Assembly (NCBI GenBank): GCA_003240755.1
Contig: QFNF01000014.1
Coordinates: 1 to 64,000, forward strand
Length of the DNA stretch: 64,000 nt
Source of the DNA: Sphingomonas hengshuiensis
Lineage (GTDB): Bacteria > Pseudomonadota > Alphaproteobacteria > Sphingomonadales > Sphingomonadaceae
Direction of reading: 5' to 3'
Shown in pieces: positions 7,668 to 16,304 of this stretch (position 1 is the first letter of the stretch; the number at the start of each line of letters is the position of its first letter). The notes beneath the pieces are model-generated. The model made no database searches. It worked only from the letters and a program-made list of their open reading frames with translations, and was not told the DNA's origin. The translations under genes and the position numbers were made by a program.

Positions 7668-9446
7668 ATGACCCGCATTCCCGTCCGCCCGTTTCGATCG
7701 CGCGAATGGTTCGCCGCGCCCGGCCGGCTCGACATGGCCGCGCTCTATCTCGAACGGTTCATGAACTATGGCATCACGCCGAAGGAACTGACCAGCGGGC
7801 GGCCGATCATCGGCATCGCCCAGTCCGGGTCGGACCTGACGCCGTGCAACCGCATCCACCTCGAAACGGTCAAGCGGGTGAAGGCGGGGATCGAGGCGGC
7901 GGGCGGCATTCCGATGGAATTCCCGACGCACCCCATCTTCGAGAATTGCCGGCGTCCGACCGCCGCGATCGATCGCAACCTCGCCTATCTGGGGCTGGTC
8001 GAAATCCTCAACGGCTATCCGATCGACGCGGTCGTGCTGACCACCGGGTGCGACAAGACCACCCCGTCGGGCCTGATGGCGGCATCGACCGTCGACATCC
8101 CGGCCATCGTGCTGTCGGGCGGGCCGATGCTCGACGGCTGGCATGACGGCGATCTGGTCGGGTCGGGCACGGTGATCTGGCGGTCGCGGCGCAAGCTGGC
8201 GGCGGGCGAGATGACCGAGGAGGAGTTCCTCGACGCCGCCACCGCTTCGGCACCGTCGGCGGGGCATTGCAACACGATGGGCACCGCATCGACGATGAAT
8301 GCCATTGCGGAGGGACTGGGCATGTCGCTTCCCGGCTGTGCCGCGATCCCCGCGCCGTATCGCGAACGCGGGCAGATCGCGTACGAAACCGGCAAGCGCA
8401 TCGTCGAGATGGCGTATGAGGATCTGCGTCCGTCGAAGATCCTGACGCGCCAGTCGTTCCTGAACGCGATCGCGCTCGTTACCGCGATCGGCGGGTCGTC
8501 GAACGCGCATCCGCACCTCCACGCCATGGCGCGCCATGCCGATATCGAGCTGCATCCGTCCGACTGGATGGACTATGGCTATGACCTGCCGCTGCTGGTC
8601 GACGTGCAGCCGGCGGGACGGTTCCTCGGCGAACGCTTCCACCGGGCCGGCGGCGTGCCCGCCGTCCTCTCCGAACTGATCGCGGCGGGGAAGGTCGACG
8701 GCGATGTCGCGACCGTCACCGGCCGGACGCTGGGCGACAATGTCGCGCACCGCGTCGCGACCGACCGCGAGGTCATCCGCCCCTATCACCAGCCGCTGAA
8801 GGAACAGGCCGGCTTCCTCGTCCTGTCGGGCAATCTGTTCGATGTGGCAATCATGAAGACCAGCGTGATCGGTCCCGATTTCCGGACACGCTATCTGTCG
8901 CGCCCCGGCCATGAAGGCTGTTTCGAGGGGCGGGCGATCGTGTTCGACGGGTCGGACGACTATCACCACCGCATCGACGATCCGGCGCTCGACATCGACG
9001 AGAACTGCATCCTCGTCATCCGCGGCGCCGGCGTCATCGGCTGGCCGGGATCGGCCGAAGTCACCAACATGCAGCCGCCCGCAGCGCTGCTGCAACGCGG
9101 TATCCAGAGCCTGCCGACGATCGGCGACGGGCGGCAATCGGGAACGTCGGACAGCCCGTCGATCCTCAACGCCTCGCCCGAAAGCGCGGTCGGCGGCGGG
9201 CTCGCATGGCTGCGGACCGGCGACACGATCCGCATCGACCTGAACCATGGGCGCTGCGACATGCTGGTCGACGATGCCGAGATCGCCCGACGCAAGGGCG
9301 AGGGCATTCCCCCGGTCCCGGCCAGCCAGACGCCGTGGGAGGAAATCTATCGCGAAAAGGTGGGGCAGCTCGGCGACGGCGGCGTGCTCGACCTCGCGCT
9401 CAAATATCGCCGGACGTCGGAAACGACCCCGCGCCACAATCACTGA
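7668..9446 (+). CDS. xylD: IlvD/Edd-family D-xylonate (sugar acid) dehydratase
   Basis: Converts D-xylonate, or a related pentonate such as L-arabinonate, to the 2-keto-3-deoxy acid. The 592-residue length and sequence pattern follow Caulobacter XylD closely from memory: TTGCDKTTPSGLMAAS, LSGGPMLDGWHDG, GHCNTMGTAST, EDLRPSKILTRQSF and GDGRQSGTSDSPSILN. The cysteines in PCNR, GCDK and GHCN are the expected ligands of the [2Fe-2S] cluster of this subfamily. The reading frame stays open upstream through the porter gene, but the ATG at 7668 gives the family N-terminus. It is followed 10 bases later by the gene for the next step. Confidence 0.93.
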   Translation: MTRIPVRPFRSREWFAAPGRLDMAALYLERFMNYGITPKELTSGRPIIGIAQSGSDLTPCNRIHLETVKRVKAGIEAAGGIPMEFPTHPIFENCRRPTAAIDRNLAYLGLVEILNGYPIDAVVLTTGCDKTTPSGLMAASTVDIPAIVLSGGPMLDGWHDGDLVGSGTVIWRSRRKLAAGEMTEEEFLDAATASAPSAGHCNTMGTASTMNAIAEGLGMSLPGCAAIPAPYRERGQIAYETGKRIVEMAYEDLRPSKILTRQSFLNAIALVTAIGGSSNAHPHLHAMARHADIELHPSDWMDYGYDLPLLVDVQPAGRFLGERFHRAGGVPAVLSELIAAGKVDGDVATVTGRTLGDNVAHRVATDREVIRPYHQPLKEQAGFLVLSGNLFDVAIMKTSVIGPDFRTRYLSRPGHEGCFEGRAIVFDGSDDYHHRIDDPALDIDENCILVIRGAGVIGWPGSAEVTNMQPPAALLQRGIQSLPTIGDGRQSGTSDSPSILNASPESAVGGGLAWLRTGDTIRIDLNHGRCDMLVDDAEIARRKGEGIPPVPASQTPWEEIYREKVGQLGDGGVLDLALKYRRTSETTPRHNH

Positions 9447-9456
9447 GGAAACGGAC

Positions 9457-10596
9457 ATGAAGAGCGAACATGCCGCGCGGATGCTGCCGGTGGACCATGA
9501 CAGCGCGCTGCTGGTCGGGCGGATGCAACTCGCCGATGGGCCGACGCCGGTGGTGGTGCGGGGCGGCAGGGTCATCGACGTGTCGGCGCATGCCGCGACC
9601 GTGGCCGACCTGCTGGAGCGGAGCGACATCGCGTCGCTGGACGGTCCGGTGGTGTGCGATACGGCGGCGCTGGCCGATCCGGCGGGCGACCATCCGCCGA
9701 TCCTGTCGCCGATCGACCTGCAATGTGTGAAGGCGGCGGGCGTCACCTTCGCCGTATCGGCGCTGGAGCGCGTGATCGAGGAGCGTGCGCGCGGCGATGC
9801 CGATGCGGCGCAGGGCATTCGCGGCGATCTCGAGGCCCGTATCGGCGGCGGCATCCGTTCGGTGAAGCCGGGGTCGGCCGAAGCGGCCGCACTGAAGGCC
9901 GCGCTGATCGAAGCGGGCATGTGGTCGCAATATCTCGAGGTCGCGATCGGCCCGGATGCGGAGATATTCACCAAGGCACCGGTGCTGTCCACGGTCGGTT
10001 GGGGCAGCGACGTCGGTATCCGGTCGGACTCGTCGTGGAACAATCCCGAGCCGGAAATCGTCGTCGTCGCCACCAGCGACGGCAGGGTCGTGGGCGCAAC
10101 GCTGGGCAACGACGTCAACCTGCGCGATTTCGAAGGACGCTCGGCGCTGTTGCTCGGCAAGGCCAAGGATAACAACGCCTCGACCGGTATCGGCCCGTTC
10201 ATCCGCCTGTTCGATGGCGACTTCACGATGGACACGGTGCGCGACGCGGTCGTCGATCTGCAGATCGACGGTCCCGAAGGCTATGTCCTGACCGGGACCA
10301 GCACGATGCGCGAGATCAGCCGCGATCCGGAGGACCTGGTGCGCCAGGCGCTGTCGGAACATCAGTATCCCGACGGCTTCGTCCTGTTTCTGGGCACGCT
10401 GTTCGCGCCGGTACAGGACCGCGACGAACCGGGGCGCGGCTTCACCCACAAGCCGGGCGACGTGGTTCGGATTTCGACCCCGTCGCTGGGCGAACTGGCC
10501 AACACCGTCACCACGTCAAAGGCTGCCGACCCGTGGGGCTTCGGCATTCGCGACCTGATGCGTAACCTTTCGCGCCGCGGCCTGATTGCTGCCTGA
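9457..10596 (+). CDS. FAH-family 2-keto-3-deoxy-pentonate dehydratase (XylX-like)
   Basis: A 379-residue fumarylacetoacetate hydrolase-fold protein. In oxidative pentose pathways a family member of this size removes water from 2-keto-3-deoxy-D-xylonate or -L-arabinonate to give alpha-ketoglutarate semialdehyde. The divalent-metal site is visible as Glu-Pro-Glu in SWNNPEPEIVVVA and the later aspartate in NDVNLRDFEGR. An N-terminal extension of about 100 residues precedes the FAH core, as in XylX/KdaD types. GAGGAA lies just upstream of the ATG at 9457. Its position after the pentonate dehydratase fits consecutive steps; D-xylose versus L-arabinose cannot be told from sequence. Confidence 0.88.
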   Translation: MKSEHAARMLPVDHDSALLVGRMQLADGPTPVVVRGGRVIDVSAHAATVADLLERSDIASLDGPVVCDTAALADPAGDHPPILSPIDLQCVKAAGVTFAVSALERVIEERARGDADAAQGIRGDLEARIGGGIRSVKPGSAEAAALKAALIEAGMWSQYLEVAIGPDAEIFTKAPVLSTVGWGSDVGIRSDSSWNNPEPEIVVVATSDGRVVGATLGNDVNLRDFEGRSALLLGKAKDNNASTGIGPFIRLFDGDFTMDTVRDAVVDLQIDGPEGYVLTGTSTMREISRDPEDLVRQALSEHQYPDGFVLFLGTLFAPVQDRDEPGRGFTHKPGDVVRISTPSLGELANTVTTSKAADPWGFGIRDLMRNLSRRGLIAA

Positions 10597-10619
10597 CACC
10601 TCTTTGCTGGAAACCTTCC

Positions 10620-11402
10620 ATGTCGCCTGACGATTTCGCCTACCCGATCGCGCCCGAGGCCCGCGCCTCCTATCCGTCACTCGCCGGCAAGCGCGTGCTC
10701 ATCACCGGCGGGGGATCGGGGATCGGCGCGGGTGTGGTCGAAGGTTTCGTGCGACAGGGCGCGCACGTCACCTTCTTCGACATCGCGCAGGATGATTCGC
10801 TGAAGCTGATCGAAGAACTGGCGGGCGCCGGGCCGACCCCGGTGTTCAGGCGGATCGACCTGACCGACGTTCCGGCGCTGCAGGCAGCGATCGCCGAAGC
10901 CGGGGACTTCGACATACTGGTCAACAACGCGGCCAGCGACGACCGTCACACCATCGAACAGGTGGACCAGGCCTATTGGGACAACCGGATGGGCGTGAAC
11001 CTGCGCCACCTGTTCTTCGCGGCGCAGGCGGTGATCCCGGGCATGAAGGCACGCGGCAGGGGCGTGATCGTCAACATGGGGTCGATAAGCTGGCACCTCG
11101 CGCTGGAGGAACTGACCCTCTACCAGACCGCCAAGGCGGCGATCGAGGGACTGACCCGCAGCTTCGCGCGCGAGCTGGGCGGCGACAGCATCCGTTCGGT
11201 CTGCGTGATCCCCGGCAACGTCCGCACGCCCCGCCAGTTGCAATGGTACACGCCGGAAGGCGAGGCGGAGATCGTCAGGGCGCAGTGCCTGAACGGCCGG
11301 CTGGTCGCGGGCGATATCGCGGCGATGATCCTCTTCCTTGCTTCCGACGATGCGCGGCTGATAACCGGGCACAGCTTTTTCGTGGATGCAGGGTGGCGGT
11401 GA
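10620..11402 (+). CDS. SDR-family sugar dehydrogenase (probable D-xylose/L-arabinose 1-dehydrogenase)
   Basis: A 260-residue classical short-chain dehydrogenase. It has the nucleotide-binding motif TGGGSGIGAG (about residues 30-39), the NNA motif in ILVNNAASDD, the catalytic serine in NMGSISW and YxxxK in LYQTAKAAIEG. A Rossmann fold with a C-terminal ITGHSFFVDAGWR is typical of the family. In the Weimberg pathway an SDR oxidises the pentose to its lactone at the first step (XylB in Caulobacter), and the next gene here encodes a lactonase. It fits that step by position. Its stop and the next start are separated by one base. Confidence 0.88.
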   Translation: MSPDDFAYPIAPEARASYPSLAGKRVLITGGGSGIGAGVVEGFVRQGAHVTFFDIAQDDSLKLIEELAGAGPTPVFRRIDLTDVPALQAAIAEAGDFDILVNNAASDDRHTIEQVDQAYWDNRMGVNLRHLFFAAQAVIPGMKARGRGVIVNMGSISWHLALEELTLYQTAKAAIEGLTRSFARELGGDSIRSVCVIPGNVRTPRQLQWYTPEGEAEIVRAQCLNGRLVAGDIAAMILFLASDDARLITGHSFFVDAGWR

Positions 11403-11403
11403 G

Positions 11404-12294
11404 ATGACCAGCGTACAGCGAACCGAACCCGTCAGCGTCTGGGACCTGTCGGCGCCGTTGCTCGAAGGTCCGGTGTGGGTCGATCGCGACCGCGCCCTGT
11501 GGTTCGTGTGTATCAAGACGCCGCGTATCCACCGCTATGATCCGGCGAGCGGCGAGCGGCGCAGTTGGGCGGCGCCGGGGCAGTGCGGGTTCGTCCTGCC
11601 GTCGGCCGACGGGACGTTCATCGCCGGGCTGCAGGCCGGGCTGCACCGTTTCGATCCCGCCACGGGCGGGTTCGAGCTGCTGCTCGATCCCGAGCCCCAT
11701 CTGCCGGGCAATCGCCTGAACGACGCGACGGTCGATCCGGCCGGGCGGCTGTGGTTCGGGACGATGGACGATAGCGAGCGTGCGGCTACCGGCACCATCT
11801 ATCGCCTTGCCGCCGACGGCAGCGCGGTCGCGTCGGTGCCGCCGGTGGCGATCACCAACGGTCCCGCGATCAGCCCCGACGGGCGGACGCTCTATCACGT
11901 CGATACGCTGGGCGGATCGATCCATGCCTGCTCGCTGGGCGAGGACGGGGCGCTGACCGACCGGCGACTGTTCGCCACCATTCCCGGCGGGGAAGGCCAT
12001 CCCGACGGCCCGACCGTCGATGCCGAAGGGTGCGTGTGGGTCGGGCTGTATGGCGGCTGGGGCATCCGCCGCTATTCGCCCGGCGGCGAATTGCTGGAAA
12101 CGATCCGCATGCCGGTCGATGCGATCACCAAGATCGCCTTTGGCGGTCCCGATCACCGCACCGTGTTCGCAACGACCGCGAACAAGCATCAGGACGCCGA
12201 TCAGGCGGCGGCACAGCCGCTGGCAGGGAATTTGTTCCAGTTCGAGGTCGATGTGCCCGGCGCTGCCGGCATGGAGATTTCGGTCGGGATCTGA
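11404..12294 (+). CDS. SMP-30/gluconolactonase-family sugar lactonase
   Basis: Hydrolyses an aldonolactone to the sugar acid. The 296-residue six-bladed propeller shows the metal ligands of the SMP-30 family: Glu in LLEGPVWVDRD, Asn/Asp in GNRLNDATVDPAGRLWFGTM and Asp in HPDGPTVDAEGCVWVGLYGGW, plus GPAISPDGRTLYHVDT. The ATG at 11404 is chosen because GGTGAG lies upstream and it abuts the SDR stop. In context it is the xylonolactonase (XylC) equivalent between the dehydrogenase and the dehydratase. It is the last gene of this operon; the convergent repressor gene ends 11 bases away. Confidence 0.9.
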   Translation: MTSVQRTEPVSVWDLSAPLLEGPVWVDRDRALWFVCIKTPRIHRYDPASGERRSWAAPGQCGFVLPSADGTFIAGLQAGLHRFDPATGGFELLLDPEPHLPGNRLNDATVDPAGRLWFGTMDDSERAATGTIYRLAADGSAVASVPPVAITNGPAISPDGRTLYHVDTLGGSIHACSLGEDGALTDRRLFATIPGGEGHPDGPTVDAEGCVWVGLYGGWGIRRYSPGGELLETIRMPVDAITKIAFGGPDHRTVFATTANKHQDADQAAAQPLAGNLFQFEVDVPGAAGMEISVGI

Positions 12295-12304
12295 CGCGGA
12301 TCGT

Positions 12305-13327
12305 TCAGGTCGAGCGGCGCACCACCAGTTCGGGCGGGAGCAGCGCGGGTTCGGTATCGCGCCGGTCGATCCGCCGGATCAGCATGTCGACCAGCAGCTC
12401 GCCCGCGCGCGCATAGTCCTGCCGGATCGTGGTCAGCGGCGGCTGCGCCAGCGAGGCGGCGGGAATGTCGTCGAAGCCGACCAGCGCGACGTCGCCCGGT
12501 ACGCTGCGCCCGGATTCGATCAGTGCGCGCACGGCGCCGAGCGCGATCATGTCCGACGCGGCGAAGATCGCGTCGAAGGCGATACCGCGCGCGATCAGCC
12601 GGCTGGCGGCGTCGTACCCCGATGCCTCGCTCGACAGCGCATCGACCTGCAACCCCGGATCGACCGGCAGGTCCGCCATGCGCAGCGCATGCGCCAGCCC
12701 GCGATAGCGGTCGCGCGATTCGGGATAGTGGTTCGACGCGTCGCCGAGGAACGCGATGCGGCGGCGGCTGCGCGCGATCAGATGCTGTCCCGCATCGCGC
12801 CCCCCGCCGACATTGTCGCAGCCGATGACCGTGCCGGGATGCGCCGGGTCCGCCGATCCCCAGCGGACGAAATGCGTACCCTGCGCCACCAACTGGTCGA
12901 GCCGGCGCGAATAATCGTCGAAATCGCCATAGCCGAGCAGGATCAGCCCGTCGGCCTTGCGGCTGTCCTCGTAATCGACGTGCCAGTCGGCCGACAATTG
13001 CTGGAACGAGGTCAGCAGGTCATAGCCGCGCGCGCCGCAGGTGTGCAGGATCGATCCCAGCATCGACAGGAAGAACGGGTTGATCCGCGATCCGTCGGGC
13101 GCCGGGTCCTCGAAGAACAGCAGCGCCAGCGTCGAGGTGCTGCCACGTCGCAGGGCCGAGGCGTTCTTGTCGACCTTGTAGTTCAATTGGCGCGCGATCG
13201 CCTCGATCCGCAGGCGCGTGGCGGCGCTGACCGTCCGGTCGCCGCGCAGCGCGCGGCTGACCGTCGGTTGTGACACGCCCGCCAGCGCCGCGATATCGAA
13301 CGAGGTCGGCTTCTCGCCCGACGCCAT
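12305..13327 (-). CDS. LacI-family transcriptional repressor of the maltodextrin locus
   Basis: A 340-residue LacI/GalR regulator, divergent from the TonB receptor gene. The helix-turn-helix lies at TSFDIAALAGVSQPTVSRALRG (about residues 8-28), with the hinge in KNASALRRG. The effector domain follows with GFDDIPAASLAQPPLTTIRQ near the end. The ATG at 13327 is preceded by a strong GGAGGGGGAGG ribosome site, so the 35 residues readable upstream are not part of the protein. By position it should repress the receptor and downstream alpha-glucan genes, with a maltooligosaccharide as likely inducer, as for MalI-type regulators in Caulobacter and Xanthomonas relatives. Confidence 0.92.
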   Translation of the reverse strand: MASGEKPTSFDIAALAGVSQPTVSRALRGDRTVSAATRLRIEAIARQLNYKVDKNASALRRGSTSTLALLFFEDPAPDGSRINPFFLSMLGSILHTCGARGYDLLTSFQQLSADWHVDYEDSRKADGLILLGYGDFDDYSRRLDQLVAQGTHFVRWGSADPAHPGTVIGCDNVGGGRDAGQHLIARSRRRIAFLGDASNHYPESRDRYRGLAHALRMADLPVDPGLQVDALSSEASGYDAASRLIARGIAFDAIFAASDMIALGAVRALIESGRSVPGDVALVGFDDIPAASLAQPPLTTIRQDYARAGELLVDMLIRRIDRRDTEPALLPPELVVRRST

Positions 13328-13408
13328 GAACCTCCCCCTCCGTCGCCCGGAATGGGCGTCGGCAGCGGGTGTAGCGGCGCGGCACCGGCACCGGCAAGCA
13401 TCGTCTGA

Positions 13409-13416
13409 ATACGTAT
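13409..13416. promoter_or_regulatory. Palindrome in the repressor/receptor intergenic region
   Basis: ATACGTAT is a perfect 8-base palindrome with a central CG, lying between the divergent repressor and receptor genes. It is a candidate operator of the adjacent LacI-family protein, but it is short. Confidence 0.35.
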
Positions 13417-13436
13417 GCTGTTCGCTTCTCAACCGA

Positions 13437-13451
13437 CTGCAATGGTTTCAG
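13437..13451. promoter_or_regulatory. Inverted repeat near the receptor promoter
   Basis: CTGCAATGGTTTCAG reads as the imperfect inverted repeat CTGnAAnnnTTnCAG, about 67 bases upstream of the receptor start. The symmetric CTG...CAG ends and AA...TT arms are a better LacI-family operator candidate than the nearby ATACGTAT. Confidence 0.45.
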
Positions 13452-13517
13452 TAGGAGGGTACGGACGAACCGGGCGAAAGAGCCGGGGAATCAACCATCG
13501 TCGGGGAGGATTGGGAC

Positions 13518-16247
13518 ATGCGGTATCCATCGCAAGCGTCGACGTGCGCAAAATTGGCGCGCGGGGCGAGCATCATGGCATTGATAGTCGCCGGCACACT
13601 GGCCGGAACGGGCGCCGCATTCGCGCAGGCTGCCCCGGTGCCGCAGTCCGATCCGGCCGCGCCGCAGTCCGGCGACGAAGTCGACATCGTCGTCACCGGC
13701 TTTCGCGCCAGCCTCGAAAATGCCGTCGCTGAAAAGAAGAACCGGGATCAGGTCGTCGAATCGATCTCGGCGGAGGATATCGGCAAGCTGCCCGACGCGT
13801 CGATCGCGGAATCGATCGCCCGCCTGCCGGGCCTTACGTCGCAGCGTATCTCGGGCCGGTCGAACTCGATCTCGATCCGCGGGTTCGCCCCCGATTTCTC
13901 GACGACGCTGCTGAACGGCCGCGAACAGACCTCGACCGGCGACAACCGCGCGGTCGAATATGACCAGTATCCGGCCGAAATCATGAGCCAGGTGCTGGTT
14001 TACAAGACCGGTCAGGCGAACCTGGTGGGGCAGGGCCTGTCGGGTACCGTCGACCTGCGCACCGTCCGGCCGCTGGAATATGGCCGTCAGGCGATCTCGA
14101 TCGGCGGACGCGGCACCTATGCCGATCTCGGCAAGCTGAACGCCGGATCGCGTGACAAGGGCTATCGCGTCAGCGGCACCTATATCGATCAATATGCCGA
14201 CGACACGATCGGCATCGCGCTGTCGGGCAACTATCTCGACGAACCGTACCAGATTCAGGAGTTCAACGCCTGGGGCTATGCCGGTTTCAACGGGCAGGGC
14301 GTCATCGGCGGCTCCAAATCGTACGTCACCTCGACGCGGCTCAAGCGCCTCGGCCTGTCGGGCACGTTGCAGTACCGGCCGGTACCGAACCTGACCGTGA
14401 CGGTCGACGGATTCTATTCGGACTTCAACGACGACCAGATCAAGCGCGGCATCGAACTGCCGCTGGGCTATGGGCAGGACTTCAACAGCCCGACCAATCC
14501 CAACGGCGTAAAGCTGACCAACACGACCGCGAACAGCGACGGGTTCGTCACCTCGGGCACGTTCGGCAATGTCGAGGGCGTGGTCCGCAACGACGCGTTC
14601 GAGCGCAAGGCGAAGCTCTATTCGTTCGGCTACAACATGGCGTGGCGCGGCGATGACGGCTGGAACGCGACGCTCGACGCCAGCTATTCGAAGACCGATC
14701 GGCAGGAAATCATCCTCGAAAGCTATGCCGGCACCGGGTACGGCCAGAATGCCGGGGCGAAGGACACGATCTCGTTCACCAGCGGCGAGACCGGCACGCG
14801 CTTTTCGCCCACGCTGAACTATTCCGACCCGAACCTGATCCTGCTGACCGACCCGCTCGGCTGGGGCGGGGCCAATCTGCAGGCCGGTTACTTCAACGAC
14901 CGGATCGCCCAGTATCGCTTCGAGGTCGAGAAGGAGCTGGACGACTTTTTCGGCGCGGTGAAGTTCGGCCTGAACTATACCGACCGCGACAAGTCGCTTA
15001 CCCCGGACGAGGCGCTGCTGGCGCTGAGCGGGGGCCTGCGCCAGCTACGCATCCCCGACCAGTATGTGAAGGAGTCGACCAGCCTCAGCTATCTGGGTCT
15101 GGGCCCGATGCTGAGCTACGATCCGCGCGACCTGCTGGCCGGTGGCATCTATTCGCTGATCCCGAACACCAGCCTCGATGTCCCGGCCAAGGCGTTCCGC
15201 ATCGAAGAAGATCTGATGACGATGTACGTCCAGGCGGACATCAATCAGGACATCGGTGGTTCGGTGCTGACCGGCAATATCGGCCTGCAGGCGGTCAATA
15301 CCGAGCAGAAGTCGTCGGGCCTGGTCGCGGCGGCGGGTGCGCTGTCGCCGACCATTCGCGGTGCGGACTATTGGGACCTGCTGCCCAGCCTCAACCTGTC
15401 GCTGCGCATGCCCGGCGACTGGGTGATCCGTGCGGGCGCCGCGCGGCAGGTGCAGCGTCCGCGACTGGACGACATGCGCGTGTCGCAGGGCTATGGCTAC
15501 AACCCGCAGGAGCGGATCATCACCGGCGGCGGCGGCAACCCGTTCCTTCGCCCGATCCGGTCGAACTCGTTCGACCTGACGCTGGAGAAGTATTTCGGGC
15601 GCTCGGGCTACATCGCGGTGCAGGGTTTCTACAAGGACCTGAAGTCGTTCGTGTATAACCAGACGATCCCGTTCGACTATGCCGGTTTCCCGACGCCGAC
15701 CGGCACGCCGCCGGGCACCCCGACGCTGGGCCGTGCGGATGTGCCGATCAACGGCGAGGGGGGCAGCATCTATGGCGTCGAACTCGCCGCCACCTTGCCG
15801 CTCAGCACCTTCGCATCGTTCCTCGACGGGTTCGGCGTGACGGGTGGCGGATCGTGGACCAAGACGCAGATCAAGCCGGACCCGAACTCGCCGCCGGAAA
15901 ACATCCCCGGCTATTCGAAATGGGTCGTCAACGGCACGGCGTATTTTGAGAAATGGGGCTTCAGCGCCCGCGGATCGGCGCGCTACCGGTCGACCTTCGT
16001 CGGCGAACTGTCGGGCTTTGGCGGCAACCGCCAGCGTCGCCGCGCGCTGGACGAAACCATCATCGATGCGCAGATCGGCTATGAATTCCAGAAGGGTACC
16101 GCGCTCGAAGGGCTGTCGCTGTTCGTGCAGGGGCAGAACCTGACCGACGAACGCTTCGCGACCGTCGATCCGGCGTACGACCTCGCGGTGATCGACTATC
16201 AAAGCTATGGCCGGCGCTATCTGGCCGGGGCATCGTTCCGGTTCTGA
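13518..16247 (+). CDS. TonB-dependent receptor (Xanthomonas/Caulobacter class), probable maltodextrin receptor
   Basis: A 909-residue outer-membrane transporter, powered by the TonB-ExbB-ExbD system. It has a signal peptide (about 1-36, ending AAFAQ), a TonB-box-like DEVDIVVTGFRAS segment and a plug domain (NRDQVVESISAEDIGKLPDASIAESIARLPG). A 22-strand barrel follows, ending in the typical YLAGASFRF with a terminal phenylalanine. The internal FAPDFSTTLLNGREQ and QVLVYKTGQ motifs place it in the TonB-Xanth-Caul class that includes Caulobacter MalA. The genes around it all act on alpha-glucans, so it most likely imports maltodextrins. Confidence 0.94.
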   Translation: MRYPSQASTCAKLARGASIMALIVAGTLAGTGAAFAQAAPVPQSDPAAPQSGDEVDIVVTGFRASLENAVAEKKNRDQVVESISAEDIGKLPDASIAESIARLPGLTSQRISGRSNSISIRGFAPDFSTTLLNGREQTSTGDNRAVEYDQYPAEIMSQVLVYKTGQANLVGQGLSGTVDLRTVRPLEYGRQAISIGGRGTYADLGKLNAGSRDKGYRVSGTYIDQYADDTIGIALSGNYLDEPYQIQEFNAWGYAGFNGQGVIGGSKSYVTSTRLKRLGLSGTLQYRPVPNLTVTVDGFYSDFNDDQIKRGIELPLGYGQDFNSPTNPNGVKLTNTTANSDGFVTSGTFGNVEGVVRNDAFERKAKLYSFGYNMAWRGDDGWNATLDASYSKTDRQEIILESYAGTGYGQNAGAKDTISFTSGETGTRFSPTLNYSDPNLILLTDPLGWGGANLQAGYFNDRIAQYRFEVEKELDDFFGAVKFGLNYTDRDKSLTPDEALLALSGGLRQLRIPDQYVKESTSLSYLGLGPMLSYDPRDLLAGGIYSLIPNTSLDVPAKAFRIEEDLMTMYVQADINQDIGGSVLTGNIGLQAVNTEQKSSGLVAAAGALSPTIRGADYWDLLPSLNLSLRMPGDWVIRAGAARQVQRPRLDDMRVSQGYGYNPQERIITGGGGNPFLRPIRSNSFDLTLEKYFGRSGYIAVQGFYKDLKSFVYNQTIPFDYAGFPTPTGTPPGTPTLGRADVPINGEGGSIYGVELAATLPLSTFASFLDGFGVTGGGSWTKTQIKPDPNSPPENIPGYSKWVVNGTAYFEKWGFSARGSARYRSTFVGELSGFGGNRQRRRALDETIIDAQIGYEFQKGTALEGLSLFVQGQNLTDERFATVDPAYDLAVIDYQSYGRRYLAGASFRF

Positions 16248-16258
16248 CGAACCGCTTC

Positions 16259-16282
16259 CGCCCGTCCTTCGGTGGACGGGCG
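16259..16282 (+). terminator. Hairpin after the TonB receptor gene
   Basis: CGCCCGTCC and GGACGGGCG form a perfect nine-pair stem with a six-base loop, 12 bases after the receptor stop. There is no T tract, so read-through to the halogenase gene is likely and the hairpin may set receptor versus enzyme levels. Confidence 0.5.
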
Positions 16283-16304
16283 GGCTGACGTGACGGAGGC
16301 TGCA

